Of a stretch of DNA of 64,000 bases, positions 8,847-16,454 are shown one piece after another. Made by a program: the position numbers and the translations under genes. This DNA is from an uncultured Mucispirillum sp. GTDB taxonomy: Bacteria; Chrysiogenota; Deferribacteres; Deferribacterales; Mucispirillaceae. Location: positions 62,001 through 126,000 of the forward strand of contig CALUWI010000005.1 of NCBI GenBank assembly GCA_944324465.1, read 5' to 3'. The notes beneath the pieces were generated by a model that worked only from the letters and a program-made list of their open reading frames with translations, made no database searches and was not told where the DNA came from. How positions within the stretch are numbered: the stretch's first letter is position 1; each line of letters starts with the position of its first letter.

Positions 8847-9368
8847 TTATTTTATACCAAGTTTATTATATGTTTCTATAAGGTTCACATATTCTTCTGC
8901 ATTTCTTTTTATATGATTAAAGTCATCTTCTGTTAAATCTCTTACATATTTTGCAGGTGTACCCATAAAAAGAGTGCCGGATTTTACAACTTTTCCCTGT
9001 GGAACAACACTTCCAGCAGCTACTATTGCATTTTCTTCTACTACTGAACCATTAAGAAGAATAGCACCCATACCTATAAGGCAGTTATCATGTACTGTGC
9101 AGCCATGAAGAATTACATTATGGCCAATAGTTACATTTTTACCAACGATTACAGGCTCTTTATAGCCAATATGCACAACAGAGCCATCTTGTATGTTAGA
9201 ATTATCACCAATCTCAATATAGTTTATATCACCGCGGATTGTTACATTATACCAAACACCAACATTATCACCAAGAGTAACATTTCCTAAAACTTTTGCA
9301 GTATCTGCTATAAAAGTATTTTTGCCTTTTGTTACACTTTTTTTTAAATTTTCTTCAACTATGTTCAT
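8847..9368 (-). CDS. Gamma-class carbonic anhydrase-like hexapeptide-repeat protein
   Basis: The 173-residue left-handed beta-helix has the hexapeptide pattern throughout (residues 15-145). The three zinc-type histidines are in the right places: SVVHIG, and GHNVILHG with the two His of the next turn. This fits the YrdA/PaaY/gamma-CA group. It may hydrate CO2 or act as an acyl or thioester hydrolase; many homologues lack measured activity. It is a single gene read against its neighbours. The C-terminal helix is present, so it looks complete. Confidence 0.85.
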   Translation of the reverse strand: MNIVEENLKKSVTKGKNTFIADTAKVLGNVTLGDNVGVWYNVTIRGDINYIEIGDNSNIQDGSVVHIGYKEPVIVGKNVTIGHNVILHGCTVHDNCLIGMGAILLNGSVVEENAIVAAGSVVPQGKVVKSGTLFMGTPAKYVRDLTEDDFNHIKRNAEEYVNLIETYNKLGIK

Positions 9369-9533
9369 ACTTAAATCCTTATGTTTTTCAAATTATTTTT
9401 AAACTGTTTATATAATATAGTAAAAATACCGAAAAAATCTATATTTAATTTTAAAATCTACATTATTTTATGGTTTGCAATTTATAATATAAAGTGCTAT
9501 ATAAGTCTTGAAATGCTGTGGAGGTATTTAATT

Positions 9534-10349
9534 TTGAGCGTACATAAAGAAATAAAGCAGTCTTTAAATATTAATTCTTTTATAAAAATGAAAGAAAATG
9601 ACGATAAAATCACATGTCTTACAGCCTATGATTATACATCAGCTAAAATATTAGATAATGCAGGAATAGATTTAATTTTAACAGGCGATTCTTTAGGTAT
9701 GGTAATGAATGGATATGATTCTACAATACCAGTTACTCTTGATGAAGTAATTTACCATACTAAAGCAGTAAAAAAGGCGGTTACTCGTGCTTTTGTAGTA
9801 GCAGATATGCCTTTTGGTTCTTATCAGATAGATGAAAAAAGTGCAATGGAAAATGCAATCCGCCTTGTAAAAGAAACAGAAGTGCCAGCCATAAAACTAG
9901 AAGGCGGTAAAGAAATTGCACCATTAGTAAAAAAACTTGTAAATGCAGGTATTGGTGTAATGGGACATATTGGCTTAAAACCACAGATGATAAATACTAT
10001 GGGCGGATATAAAATTTTTGGCAAAGATGGAGCAGACAGCTTAATAGAAGATGCAAAGGCATTAGAAGATGCTGGAGTTTTTTCTGTTGTTTTAGAAGGT
10101 GTTTCAAGCCAAAGTGCTGAGAAAATTACAAAAAGTATTAATATTCCAACTATTGGAATAGGTGCAGGGGCAGGCTGCAGTGGTCAGATTTTAGTATATC
10201 ATGATGTTTTTGGTATTTTTACTGATTTTAAACCAAAATTTGTAAAAAGATATGCAAATGTCGCTGAAATAATAGATAAAGCAGCTAAAGAATATATTAA
10301 TGATGTTAAATCAGGTGTTTTTCCTGATGATGCTCATTCATTTAAATAA
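9534..10349 (+). CDS. panB: 3-methyl-2-oxobutanoate hydroxymethyltransferase
   Basis: PanB adds a hydroxymethyl group from methylene-THF to ketoisovalerate, the first step to pantothenate. I start it at TTG 9534, because GGAGGT (9520-9525) sits 8 nt upstream and the protein then begins SVHKEIKQSLN, giving the normal 271 residues. A longer in-frame reading from 9381 would add 51 hydrophobic residues unlike the family. Signatures are CLTAYDYTSAKI, LTGDSLGMVMNG, KLEGG, GHIGLKPQ and the Glu of LEGVSSQ with GIGAGAGCSGQILV. panC follows after 13 nt. Confidence 0.94.
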   Translation: MSVHKEIKQSLNINSFIKMKENDDKITCLTAYDYTSAKILDNAGIDLILTGDSLGMVMNGYDSTIPVTLDEVIYHTKAVKKAVTRAFVVADMPFGSYQIDEKSAMENAIRLVKETEVPAIKLEGGKEIAPLVKKLVNAGIGVMGHIGLKPQMINTMGGYKIFGKDGADSLIEDAKALEDAGVFSVVLEGVSSQSAEKITKSINIPTIGIGAGAGCSGQILVYHDVFGIFTDFKPKFVKRYANVAEIIDKAAKEYINDVKSGVFPDDAHSFK

Positions 10350-10362
10350 AGGATAAAATACG

Positions 10363-11208
10363 ATGAAAATAGTAAAAACTGTTTCAGAAATAAGAGAGAT
10401 TATAAAAGAATGGAGAAAAGCAGGGTATAGCATAGGTTTAGTGCCTACTATGGGATATCTGCATGCAGGTCATGGCTCATTAATAAAGCAGTCTGTAAAA
10501 AATAATGATAAAACTGTTGTAAGTGTTTTTGTAAATCCTACACAGTTTGGTCCAAATGAAGACTTAGAAAAATATCCAAGAGATATTAAAAGAGACAGTG
10601 AACTTGTACAATCATTAGGCGGGGACATAATATTTAATCCAGAGCCGGAAGAAATGTATAAAAAAAATAATGCAACTACAGTTAAAGTAGAAGTGCTTTC
10701 TCAAAAATTATGTGGTGTAACTCGTCCTATCCACTTTGCTGGTGTGTGTCAGGTTGTGTCAAAATTATTTAATATTGTTACTCCAGATAATGCTTATTTT
10801 GGTTTAAAAGACTTTCAGCAGTATGTAATAATTAATAAAATGGTAGAAGATTTGAACTTTCCTGTTAAGATTAACCCTTGTGCAATAGTGCGAGAAGAAA
10901 GCGGGCTTGCATTAAGTTCAAGAAATGTATATCTTACTGATGAAGAAAGAAAATCAGCATTATCTTTAAACCAGAGCTTAAGGTATGCGAAATCTCTTAT
11001 CAGCAGTGGTGAAAAAAGAGCATCTTTTATAATTGATGAAATCACAAAAATTATAAATAATGTGCCTTACAGTAAAATTGATTATGTTAAAATAGTTGAT
11101 ATAGATACACTTGATGATATAGATACAGTGGAAAACAGATATGCAGTTTTATTAGCTGTATACATAGGTAAGACAAGATTAATAGATAATTTTGCCGAAC
11201 TTTCGTAA
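10363..11208 (+). CDS. panC: Pantothenate synthetase
   Basis: PanC condenses pantoate with beta-alanine using ATP. The 281-residue length matches the family. The nucleotidyltransferase HIGH-like motif is in PTMGYLHAGHGSLI (near residues 29-42), and SVFVNPTQFGPNEDLEKYPR, GVCQVVSKLF, FGLKDFQQ and SGLALSSRNVYL are all present. It forms an operon with panB. panD is not adjacent. No terminator is obvious after the stop; the cco promoter follows. Confidence 0.96.
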   Translation: MKIVKTVSEIREIIKEWRKAGYSIGLVPTMGYLHAGHGSLIKQSVKNNDKTVVSVFVNPTQFGPNEDLEKYPRDIKRDSELVQSLGGDIIFNPEPEEMYKKNNATTVKVEVLSQKLCGVTRPIHFAGVCQVVSKLFNIVTPDNAYFGLKDFQQYVIINKMVEDLNFPVKINPCAIVREESGLALSSRNVYLTDEERKSALSLNQSLRYAKSLISSGEKRASFIIDEITKIINNVPYSKIDYVKIVDIDTLDDIDTVENRYAVLLAVYIGKTRLIDNFAELS

Positions 11209-11310
11209 AGAAAAATATAAACTGTTACATTTAATTTTAAATGTAATATATTTATAATAAAAAAGATTGTATAATATTATGTAAATAATTGTAAAAAGAT
11301 ACTTTCTATC

Positions 11311-11339
11311 TTGATTTATATTGGTTTATCTGATATAAT
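11311..11339 (+). promoter_or_regulatory. Sigma-70-like promoter of the cbb3 oxidase operon
   Basis: TTGATT at 11311-11316 and a perfect TATAAT at 11334-11339 are separated by 17 nt and lie 41-69 nt upstream of the ccoN ATG. This layout also argues against starting ccoN at the in-frame TTG at 11311. I see no clear FNR box (TTGAT-N4-ATCAA) overlapping it, although the -35 begins TTGAT. Confidence 0.7.
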
Positions 11340-11379
11340 TCAATATAGCAGTTTAATAAATCTTTATGGGGGATATGCA

Positions 11380-12774
11380 ATGAAAGAAATCTCAGGCGAT
11401 TCTAAAATTGTCATGGGCTATATTTATTCTGCATTATTCTGGGGTGTTATAGGTCTTGTATTAGGTCTTCTCATCTCTGCTCAAATGTGGAGTGTTAGCT
11501 TTAATTTTGGAGAGTATTTTTCATTCGGCCGTCTTAGAACGGTTCACACAAATGTTCTTGCTTACGGGCTAGGTATCACTGCTGAAATGGGTGCATTCTA
11601 TTACATTATAGGACGCCTTACAAAACGCAGCCTTATTTTCCCTAAGCTTGCTGTTTTCCAACTTGTATTCTTTAACATAGTTGTTCTTGTTGGAACACTT
11701 TCACTTTTCGCAGGTTATAACCAAACACTTGAATATGCTGAATTTGAATGGTTTGTTGACCTTGGTGTTGTTGTAGCATGGGTTTTATTTGCTATAAATG
11801 TTTTAGGTACAATTCTTACTAGAAAAGAAAAACATATGTATGTATCTTTATGGTATATTATTGCTACAATAGTAGCTGTTGCTGTATTATATATCGTAAA
11901 CAACTTACACATTGTTGCTTCTCTTGGTAAATCTTACCATTTATTTGCAGGTTTAAACAGTGCCAATGTTGAATGGTGGTATGGTCACAATGCTGTTGGT
12001 TTCTTATTTACTACACCAATTTTAGCAGTATTCTACTATTTCTTACCAAAATCAACTGGTATGCCAATATACAGCCACAGATTATCAATGCTTTCTTTCT
12101 GGTCATTGATTTTCATGTATTTATGGACAGGTGCTCACCACCTTGTTTACACTCCACTTCCAGACTGGCTCCAAACATTAGGTATTGTGTTTACAATTCT
12201 TCTGATTGCACCATCTTGGGGTTCTGTAGTAAACGGTTATTTAACACTTGCTCCAGACTGGTCTAAACTTAGAACTGCATATTTAGCAAAATTCTTTATT
12301 GCAGGTATTACATTCTATGGTTTACAAACATTACAAGGTCCTACACAAGGTCTTCGTGCAGTAAGCTCTCTTGTTCACTACACTGACTGGGTTCCAGGAC
12401 ATGTTCACATGGGTACTATGGGATGGGTTGTTTTAACAGTAACTGCTGCAATTTACTATATTACAACAAGAGTTTATAAAACTGAAATATACAGTGAAAC
12501 ATTAGCTAATACTCACTTCTGGCTTGTTCTTTTAGGTCAAATCGGTTTCTCTATCACTATGTGGATAACAGGTATCCGTCAAGGCCTTATGTGGAAATCT
12601 ACTAATGTTGATGGTACATTAACTTATTCATTTATTGAAACATTAGTTGGTAACTATCCATACTGGATGGCTAGGTCAGTATTCGGTGTTATATTTATTG
12701 TTGGTATGCTTGTTTTCCTTTTCAACTTCATTATGACTATTGTAAAAGGCAAACAAAACTTATCTAATCAATAG
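11380..12774 (+). CDS. ccoN: cbb3-type cytochrome c oxidase subunit I
   Basis: CcoN is the catalytic heme-copper subunit reducing O2 to water in the inner membrane. I start at ATG 11380, 5 nt after GGGGGAT, giving 464 residues. About 12 membrane helices are visible. Heme and CuB ligands are His in HTNVLAYG, HNAVGF, the HH pair of GAHHLVYTPLPDW, and both His of DWVPGHVHMG. The protein is slightly shorter than proteobacterial CcoN. It heads the oxidase operon, with ccoO 11 nt downstream. Confidence 0.96.
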   Translation: MKEISGDSKIVMGYIYSALFWGVIGLVLGLLISAQMWSVSFNFGEYFSFGRLRTVHTNVLAYGLGITAEMGAFYYIIGRLTKRSLIFPKLAVFQLVFFNIVVLVGTLSLFAGYNQTLEYAEFEWFVDLGVVVAWVLFAINVLGTILTRKEKHMYVSLWYIIATIVAVAVLYIVNNLHIVASLGKSYHLFAGLNSANVEWWYGHNAVGFLFTTPILAVFYYFLPKSTGMPIYSHRLSMLSFWSLIFMYLWTGAHHLVYTPLPDWLQTLGIVFTILLIAPSWGSVVNGYLTLAPDWSKLRTAYLAKFFIAGITFYGLQTLQGPTQGLRAVSSLVHYTDWVPGHVHMGTMGWVVLTVTAAIYYITTRVYKTEIYSETLANTHFWLVLLGQIGFSITMWITGIRQGLMWKSTNVDGTLTYSFIETLVGNYPYWMARSVFGVIFIVGMLVFLFNFIMTIVKGKQNLSNQ

Positions 12775-12785
12775 GAGTATAAGAT

Positions 12786-13697
12786 ATGAGTGAAAATAAC
12801 AACAGCATTTACAATAAAGCATTAGTTTTCACAGTTGTTGCATTAGTTGTTATACTTGTTGGAACAATAGTTACAGTTTTTGTACCAATGATGACTACAG
12901 CAATGCATCCAAAGCTTGAAAATGTTACTGAAAATCCATATACTCCACTTCAACTTGCTGGTCGTGATGTTTATCAGAAAGAAGGCTGTATTAACTGCCA
13001 CTCTCAAACAGTTCGTCCATTAAAAGCTGATGTTTTAAGATATGGTGAAATATCTCAACCTGGTGAAAGTGCTTACGAACGCCCATTCTTATGGGGTTCT
13101 AAAAGAACTGGTCCAGATTTAGCAAGAGTAGGTGGCTTATATTCTGATGAGTGGCAAAAAGCTCACTTAATTAATCCACAACACTTTTTCCCAAAATCTA
13201 ATATGCCAAAATATCCTTGGCTTGCTGAAAAACAATTAGACCCTGTGGAAATTGAAAAACATGCTAAAGCATTAGGTTTAAAATATACACAAGAAGATAT
13301 TAATGCACTTAACGGCTTAACAGAACTTGATGCAATTGTTGCATACATGCAGCAGTTAGGTACTTATGTAGAAAATACTCACGCTGTTTTAGCTGATGAA
13401 GCTGCATTTGAACAAGCAACTAACCCTTACCTTAATAATCAAGAAAAAATTGATAGAGGTCAGGAAATATATGACTTATTATGCATAGGCTGCCATGCAG
13501 CTAATGGTAAAGGAAGTGCAGAAGGTTACGATGTTACTAACTTAACTTTTGCAGAAGCTTTACCAGACTACACTGACGGTATGATGTTTACTACTATTGC
13601 AAATGGTATAGAAGGTGCTATGCCTGGCCATTTAAGATTTATGACTAAAGATGATATCTGGTCAGTAGCTGCTTATGTTAGAACATTAGCTAAATAA
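12786..13697 (+). CDS. ccoO: cbb3 oxidase subunit II fused to a second cytochrome c domain (CcoO-CcoP type)
   Basis: The protein has 303 residues. A membrane anchor is near residues 12-36. A CcoO-type heme domain has C68-I-N-C71-H72 and [17 protein letters not shown], with Met140 of SNMPKYPW as likely axial ligand. A linker is followed by a second, class I-like cytochrome c domain (about 212-303) with C233-I-G-C236-H237 and Met279 of GAMPGH. Standard CcoO is mono-heme and ends before this second domain, which resembles a CcoP heme domain. It passes electrons to CcoN on the periplasmic side. No separate heme-bearing CcoP is found in the cluster. Confidence 0.9.
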   Translation: MSENNNSIYNKALVFTVVALVVILVGTIVTVFVPMMTTAMHPKLENVTENPYTPLQLAGRDVYQKEGCINCHSQTVRPLKADVLRYGEISQPGESAYERPFLWGSKRTGPDLARVGGLYSDEWQKAHLINPQHFFPKSNMPKYPWLAEKQLDPVEIEKHAKALGLKYTQEDINALNGLTELDAIVAYMQQLGTYVENTHAVLADEAAFEQATNPYLNNQEKIDRGQEIYDLLCIGCHAANGKGSAEGYDVTNLTFAEALPDYTDGMMFTTIANGIEGAMPGHLRFMTKDDIWSVAAYVRTLAK

Positions 13698-13716
13698 TTT
13701 AAAGGAGGAATAAATT

Positions 13717-13926
13717 ATGTCTAATTTTGATGAACAAGATGATATCCCTAGCTTAAACCGCAAGGATACAGAAAATAATCTTCCTTTAGGATGGGTAATA
13801 TTTTTTGTTGCTTTAATTATATGGGGAATATATTATATGTATGCTTATACTCCAATGTTCAGTAATTGGACTCAAAGTGGAGCATATGAAGAACAACACC
13901 CAATTAGTGGTAAATTACAACCATAA
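13717..13926 (+). CDS. CcoP N-terminal (FixP_N-like) membrane anchor as a stand-alone protein
   Basis: The 69-residue protein has an acidic N-terminus, the motif NNLPLGWVIFF, one membrane helix (about residues 23-45) and then YTPMFSNWTQSGAYEEQ. This is the pattern of the CcoP/FixP N-terminal anchor (DNPLPRWW...YPG...GWTS..Y), but the protein stops where the first CcoP heme domain would begin and has no CxxCH. AAAGGAGG lies before the ATG. Likely role: the CcoP-equivalent membrane part docking on CcoN. Low alternative: a divergent CcoQ. Confidence 0.75.
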   Translation: MSNFDEQDDIPSLNRKDTENNLPLGWVIFFVALIIWGIYYMYAYTPMFSNWTQSGAYEEQHPISGKLQP

Positions 13927-13941
13927 TTAAGGAGCATAAAA

Positions 13942-14157
13942 ATGCAGGATAACGGGAACACTATTGCTGTTACAACAGTTGAAGAAAGCGAGCAGTTACA
14001 GTCTGCTGCTGCAGGATATATTGTTTATGGATTTGAAGTCTTATTAGTATTAATACTTTTAGGAATTGCAATCTATTTATTTTCTTCAAAAAGAAAAAAA
14101 TCAGTCGAATCTCCAAAATATCGTATGATGGAGGATGATGACGATGAAAGCAAATAG
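13942..14157 (+). CDS. Small CcoS/CcoQ-like membrane protein
   Basis: This 71-residue protein has one membrane helix (about residues 28-47), a basic stretch (SSKRKKS) and the tail ESPKYRMMEDDDDESK. The tail closely mirrors that of the CcoS encoded at 15758-15925 (EGPKYRML then a run of Asp). CcoS is needed for heme/copper insertion in cbb3 oxidases; CcoQ is a small stabilising subunit in this operon position. Sequence favours CcoS-like, position favours CcoQ. It overlaps the following ccoG. Confidence 0.65.
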   Translation: MQDNGNTIAVTTVEESEQLQSAAAGYIVYGFEVLLVLILLGIAIYLFSSKRKKSVESPKYRMMEDDDDESK

Positions 14158-15307
14158 TGTTCTCCGTGGTAAAATATACAGGCTGCTACAGTTTATTGTA
14201 GTAGCCTGCGTTTTCCTTATTCCATTTATTAAAACATCAAATGGCAACAGCCTTTTCAGGTTTGATGTTTCTACACTTCAATTATATGCCTTTAATGGTA
14301 TAGTTAATTTTGCAAGTTTCTTTTCAGCTTTTATAGCTATTTTACTTGTTACATTTTTATTTATTTTTACAACTCAGCTTTTAGGCAGAATTTGGTGCGG
14401 CTGGCTTTGTCCACAGTCATTTTTTGCTATTAGAATAGAGTCTTATGCGAAAAAAATTAAAAATAAGACTATGCGTCCTATTGCAGAGATTGTTTTAGCT
14501 GCTTTTTTTGCTTTAATATTAACGGTTATATGGATGATGTATTTTGTATCTCCTTATGAATTTATAGATACACTTAAAAATTCTCATCTTATGTTAGTAA
14601 TAGGGATAGTATTATTTTTATTTATTTTTGTAGATTTTGCATTTGTCCGTTTTAAATGGTGTAAATATGTATGTCCATATTCAAAATTTCAGGTAGTTAT
14701 GACTGATGATGATACTTTATATGTAGGTATGATACCTGGTAAAGAATCACAATGTCTTGACTGTAAAGCATGCTTAAGAGTATGTCCTACACATATTGAC
14801 CCTAGAAAAAATCCGGATGCAGATTGTATTTACTGTGAAACATGTGTTACAGCATGTAATAAAGTGTTTAATAAAAAAGAAAAAACTAATGGTATACTTG
14901 GATATGTATGGGGTAAACAGGATAAATTAAATTTCAAAAGACCTAATTTAATAGTTACTTTTATAATTTCTATTACATTAGTTTTTGTATTAATTTATTC
15001 TATTGTTTCTACAAGTGAACCTGTTATGATACAGACTGCTGGCAGTGTTACATCATTAGGCAATGGTGTTTATACATGCAGTGTAGAAATTAAAAATAAT
15101 CTTGATAAACCAGTAAGAGTTAAATTTGTCAATCCTGATAATTTAGCAGAAATTACTCCAGAAATGGTTAGAGTTTATATTCAGTCAACTAAAAAAGAGA
15201 CTATTACAATTAATACAAAAGGGGATATTCCTAATGGTAAATTAAGTGTAAATGCCTATTATGACAGGAATAAACCACCATTAACTTTTGAATTAAATAT
15301 TAAATAA
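14144..15307 (+). CDS. ccoG: Cytochrome c oxidase accessory protein CcoG (RdxA/FixG ferredoxin)
   Basis: This is a membrane-bound polyferredoxin involved in copper reduction during cbb3 assembly. I take ATG 14144 because GGAGG (14130-14134) lies 9 nt upstream; ATGs at 14135 and 14138 are too close to it. The product has 387 residues. Membrane helices hold CGWLCPQSFF and CKYVCPYSKF. Two ferredoxin-type clusters follow (CLDCKACLRVCP and CIYCETCVTACN), then a helix and a C-terminal Ig-like periplasmic domain. The start lies inside the preceding small gene. Confidence 0.93.
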   Translation: MKANSVLRGKIYRLLQFIVVACVFLIPFIKTSNGNSLFRFDVSTLQLYAFNGIVNFASFFSAFIAILLVTFLFIFTTQLLGRIWCGWLCPQSFFAIRIESYAKKIKNKTMRPIAEIVLAAFFALILTVIWMMYFVSPYEFIDTLKNSHLMLVIGIVLFLFIFVDFAFVRFKWCKYVCPYSKFQVVMTDDDTLYVGMIPGKESQCLDCKACLRVCPTHIDPRKNPDADCIYCETCVTACNKVFNKKEKTNGILGYVWGKQDKLNFKRPNLIVTFIISITLVFVLIYSIVSTSEPVMIQTAGSVTSLGNGVYTCSVEIKNNLDKPVRVKFVNPDNLAEITPEMVRVYIQSTKKETITINTKGDIPNGKLSVNAYYDRNKPPLTFELNIK

Positions 15308-15322
15308 CTTGAGGTATATTAT

Positions 15323-15751
15323 ATGAAACCAATGATTGCTTTAATAGCAACGGGAATAGTTTTATTATTAGTTATGCTTTATTTTGGAAACAAAAGTTTT
15401 GAAGGTACTTTTGAAACAAATGTTTATCAAAACTCAATAAAATATAATAAAACTGCACCAGTTATTAAAGAGTTAGAAAAGAAAATTACTAATGTCAAAT
15501 TAGAAAATATACCAGATGCAGATATAACAAAACTTACTTTTGACAGCAGTTACGATAATTCTAAATATTCTATTGTAAGCATAGATATTACATATCCTAA
15601 TAAACCAGATATTATACCTGTAACTGATATAGACAGCTATAAAGGAATTAAACAGCAATTAACTTCAGGACTTTATATTGTTGTATTTCATTTTTTAATA
15701 AGTGAAAGAAATGATACTGTAAAAGTAATGAAATCAGTTTATGTTGAGTAA
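15323..15751 (+). CDS. FixH/CcoH-like membrane protein
   Basis: The 142-residue protein has one N-terminal membrane helix (residues 4-22) and a periplasmic domain. The segment FEGTFETNVYQNSIKYNK resembles the FixH pattern (TF.G...Y..GL.YN). FixH/CcoH is a small assembly or stability factor of cbb3 oxidases, and the position between ccoG and ccoS/ccoI is that of fixH in fixGHIS. Similarity outside that segment is weak, so the call leans on context. Confidence 0.7.
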   Translation: MKPMIALIATGIVLLLVMLYFGNKSFEGTFETNVYQNSIKYNKTAPVIKELEKKITNVKLENIPDADITKLTFDSSYDNSKYSIVSIDITYPNKPDIIPVTDIDSYKGIKQQLTSGLYIVVFHFLISERNDTVKVMKSVYVE

Positions 15752-15757
15752 AATCAA

Positions 15758-15925
15758 ATGAAATCACTTTTTGTATTAATATTAGTCAGTCTTGTTGTTG
15801 GTATAAGTGCATTTCTTGTATTTTTACTGGCAGGTAAAAAAAATCAGTTTGATGATATTGAAGGACCAAAATATAGAATGCTTAATGATGATGACGATGA
15901 TGATTTAGATAATACAAAAAAGTAA
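15758..15925 (+). CDS. ccoS: cbb3-type oxidase maturation protein CcoS
   Basis: This 55-residue gene starts 6 nt after the FixH-like stop. It has one membrane helix (residues 4-26), then NQFDDIEGPKYRML and six aspartates. QFDDLEGPA.RIL.DDD is the CcoS signature. CcoS is required for insertion of redox cofactors into the cbb3 oxidase. The small size and position match fixS/ccoS of other clusters, although here it precedes ccoI rather than following it. Confidence 0.88.
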   Translation: MKSLFVLILVSLVVGISAFLVFLLAGKKNQFDDIEGPKYRMLNDDDDDDLDNTKK

Positions 15926-15957
15926 AAACAGTATACAATAAGGTTATTTATTGAGAG

Positions 15958-16434
15958 TTGGAGTTTAATATAAATCAGTCTATTCATAATGAAGATAATA
16001 ATGAAAATCAAAAGTTATTATTAAAGGAAATAGATGAATCTATTTTTAGCAGCTCTATCCATAAAAAAAGATTTGGACTTTTAGAGCTGCATATTACTGT
16101 AGAGAAAATATACTCTCATTATGATTTTGAAAAAATATTCAGAGATTTATACTTAAAAACAAGAGGTATAAAATCTATAGAGATAGATGAAAACTATTAT
16201 AAAGCATTTATCATTTTTAATCCTAAAAAAATATCACTTAAAGAAATATTAGAAAATATTATATATTTAGGATATACACCATCGCCAATTAAGTATAAGG
16301 AAAGAAAACGAACCCGTAATTACTATGGCGGTGGACTATTTGATGATATTTATAATGTATTATCATTTTTTGGAAGTATTTTTGTTAGTATTGGTAATGT
16401 AATAGCTGATATTTTATTTATATTTAAAAGATAA
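15958..16434 (+). CDS. HMA-like fold protein without metal-binding cysteines, CcoI-associated
   Basis: The 158-residue product contains, at about residues 43-112, a ferredoxin-like HMA fold. The piece IKSIEIDENYYKAFIIFNPK aligns with IKSFRINYANHKAKVIFNPK of the neighbouring CcoI, and both continue ISxKEhLxxIxxLGYxPxP. The CxxC loop of CcoI is absent, and the whole protein has no cysteine. A C-terminal hydrophobic helix follows (about 131-156). The only workable start is TTG 15958: TGA occurs two codons upstream and there is no ATG nearby. Possible roles: partner or regulator of CcoI, or a degenerate duplicate. Confidence 0.7.
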   Translation: MEFNINQSIHNEDNNENQKLLLKEIDESIFSSSIHKKRFGLLELHITVEKIYSHYDFEKIFRDLYLKTRGIKSIEIDENYYKAFIIFNPKKISLKEILENIIYLGYTPSPIKYKERKRTRNYYGGGLFDDIYNVLSFFGSIFVSIGNVIADILFIFKR

Positions 16435-16454
16435 TAAGAATAGGCAGGTAAATA

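Noticed and set aside
9381-9533. 51-residue N-terminal extension of PanB
   Set aside because: The residues are hydrophobic and unlike PanB; GGAGGT before TTG 9534 gives the normal length.
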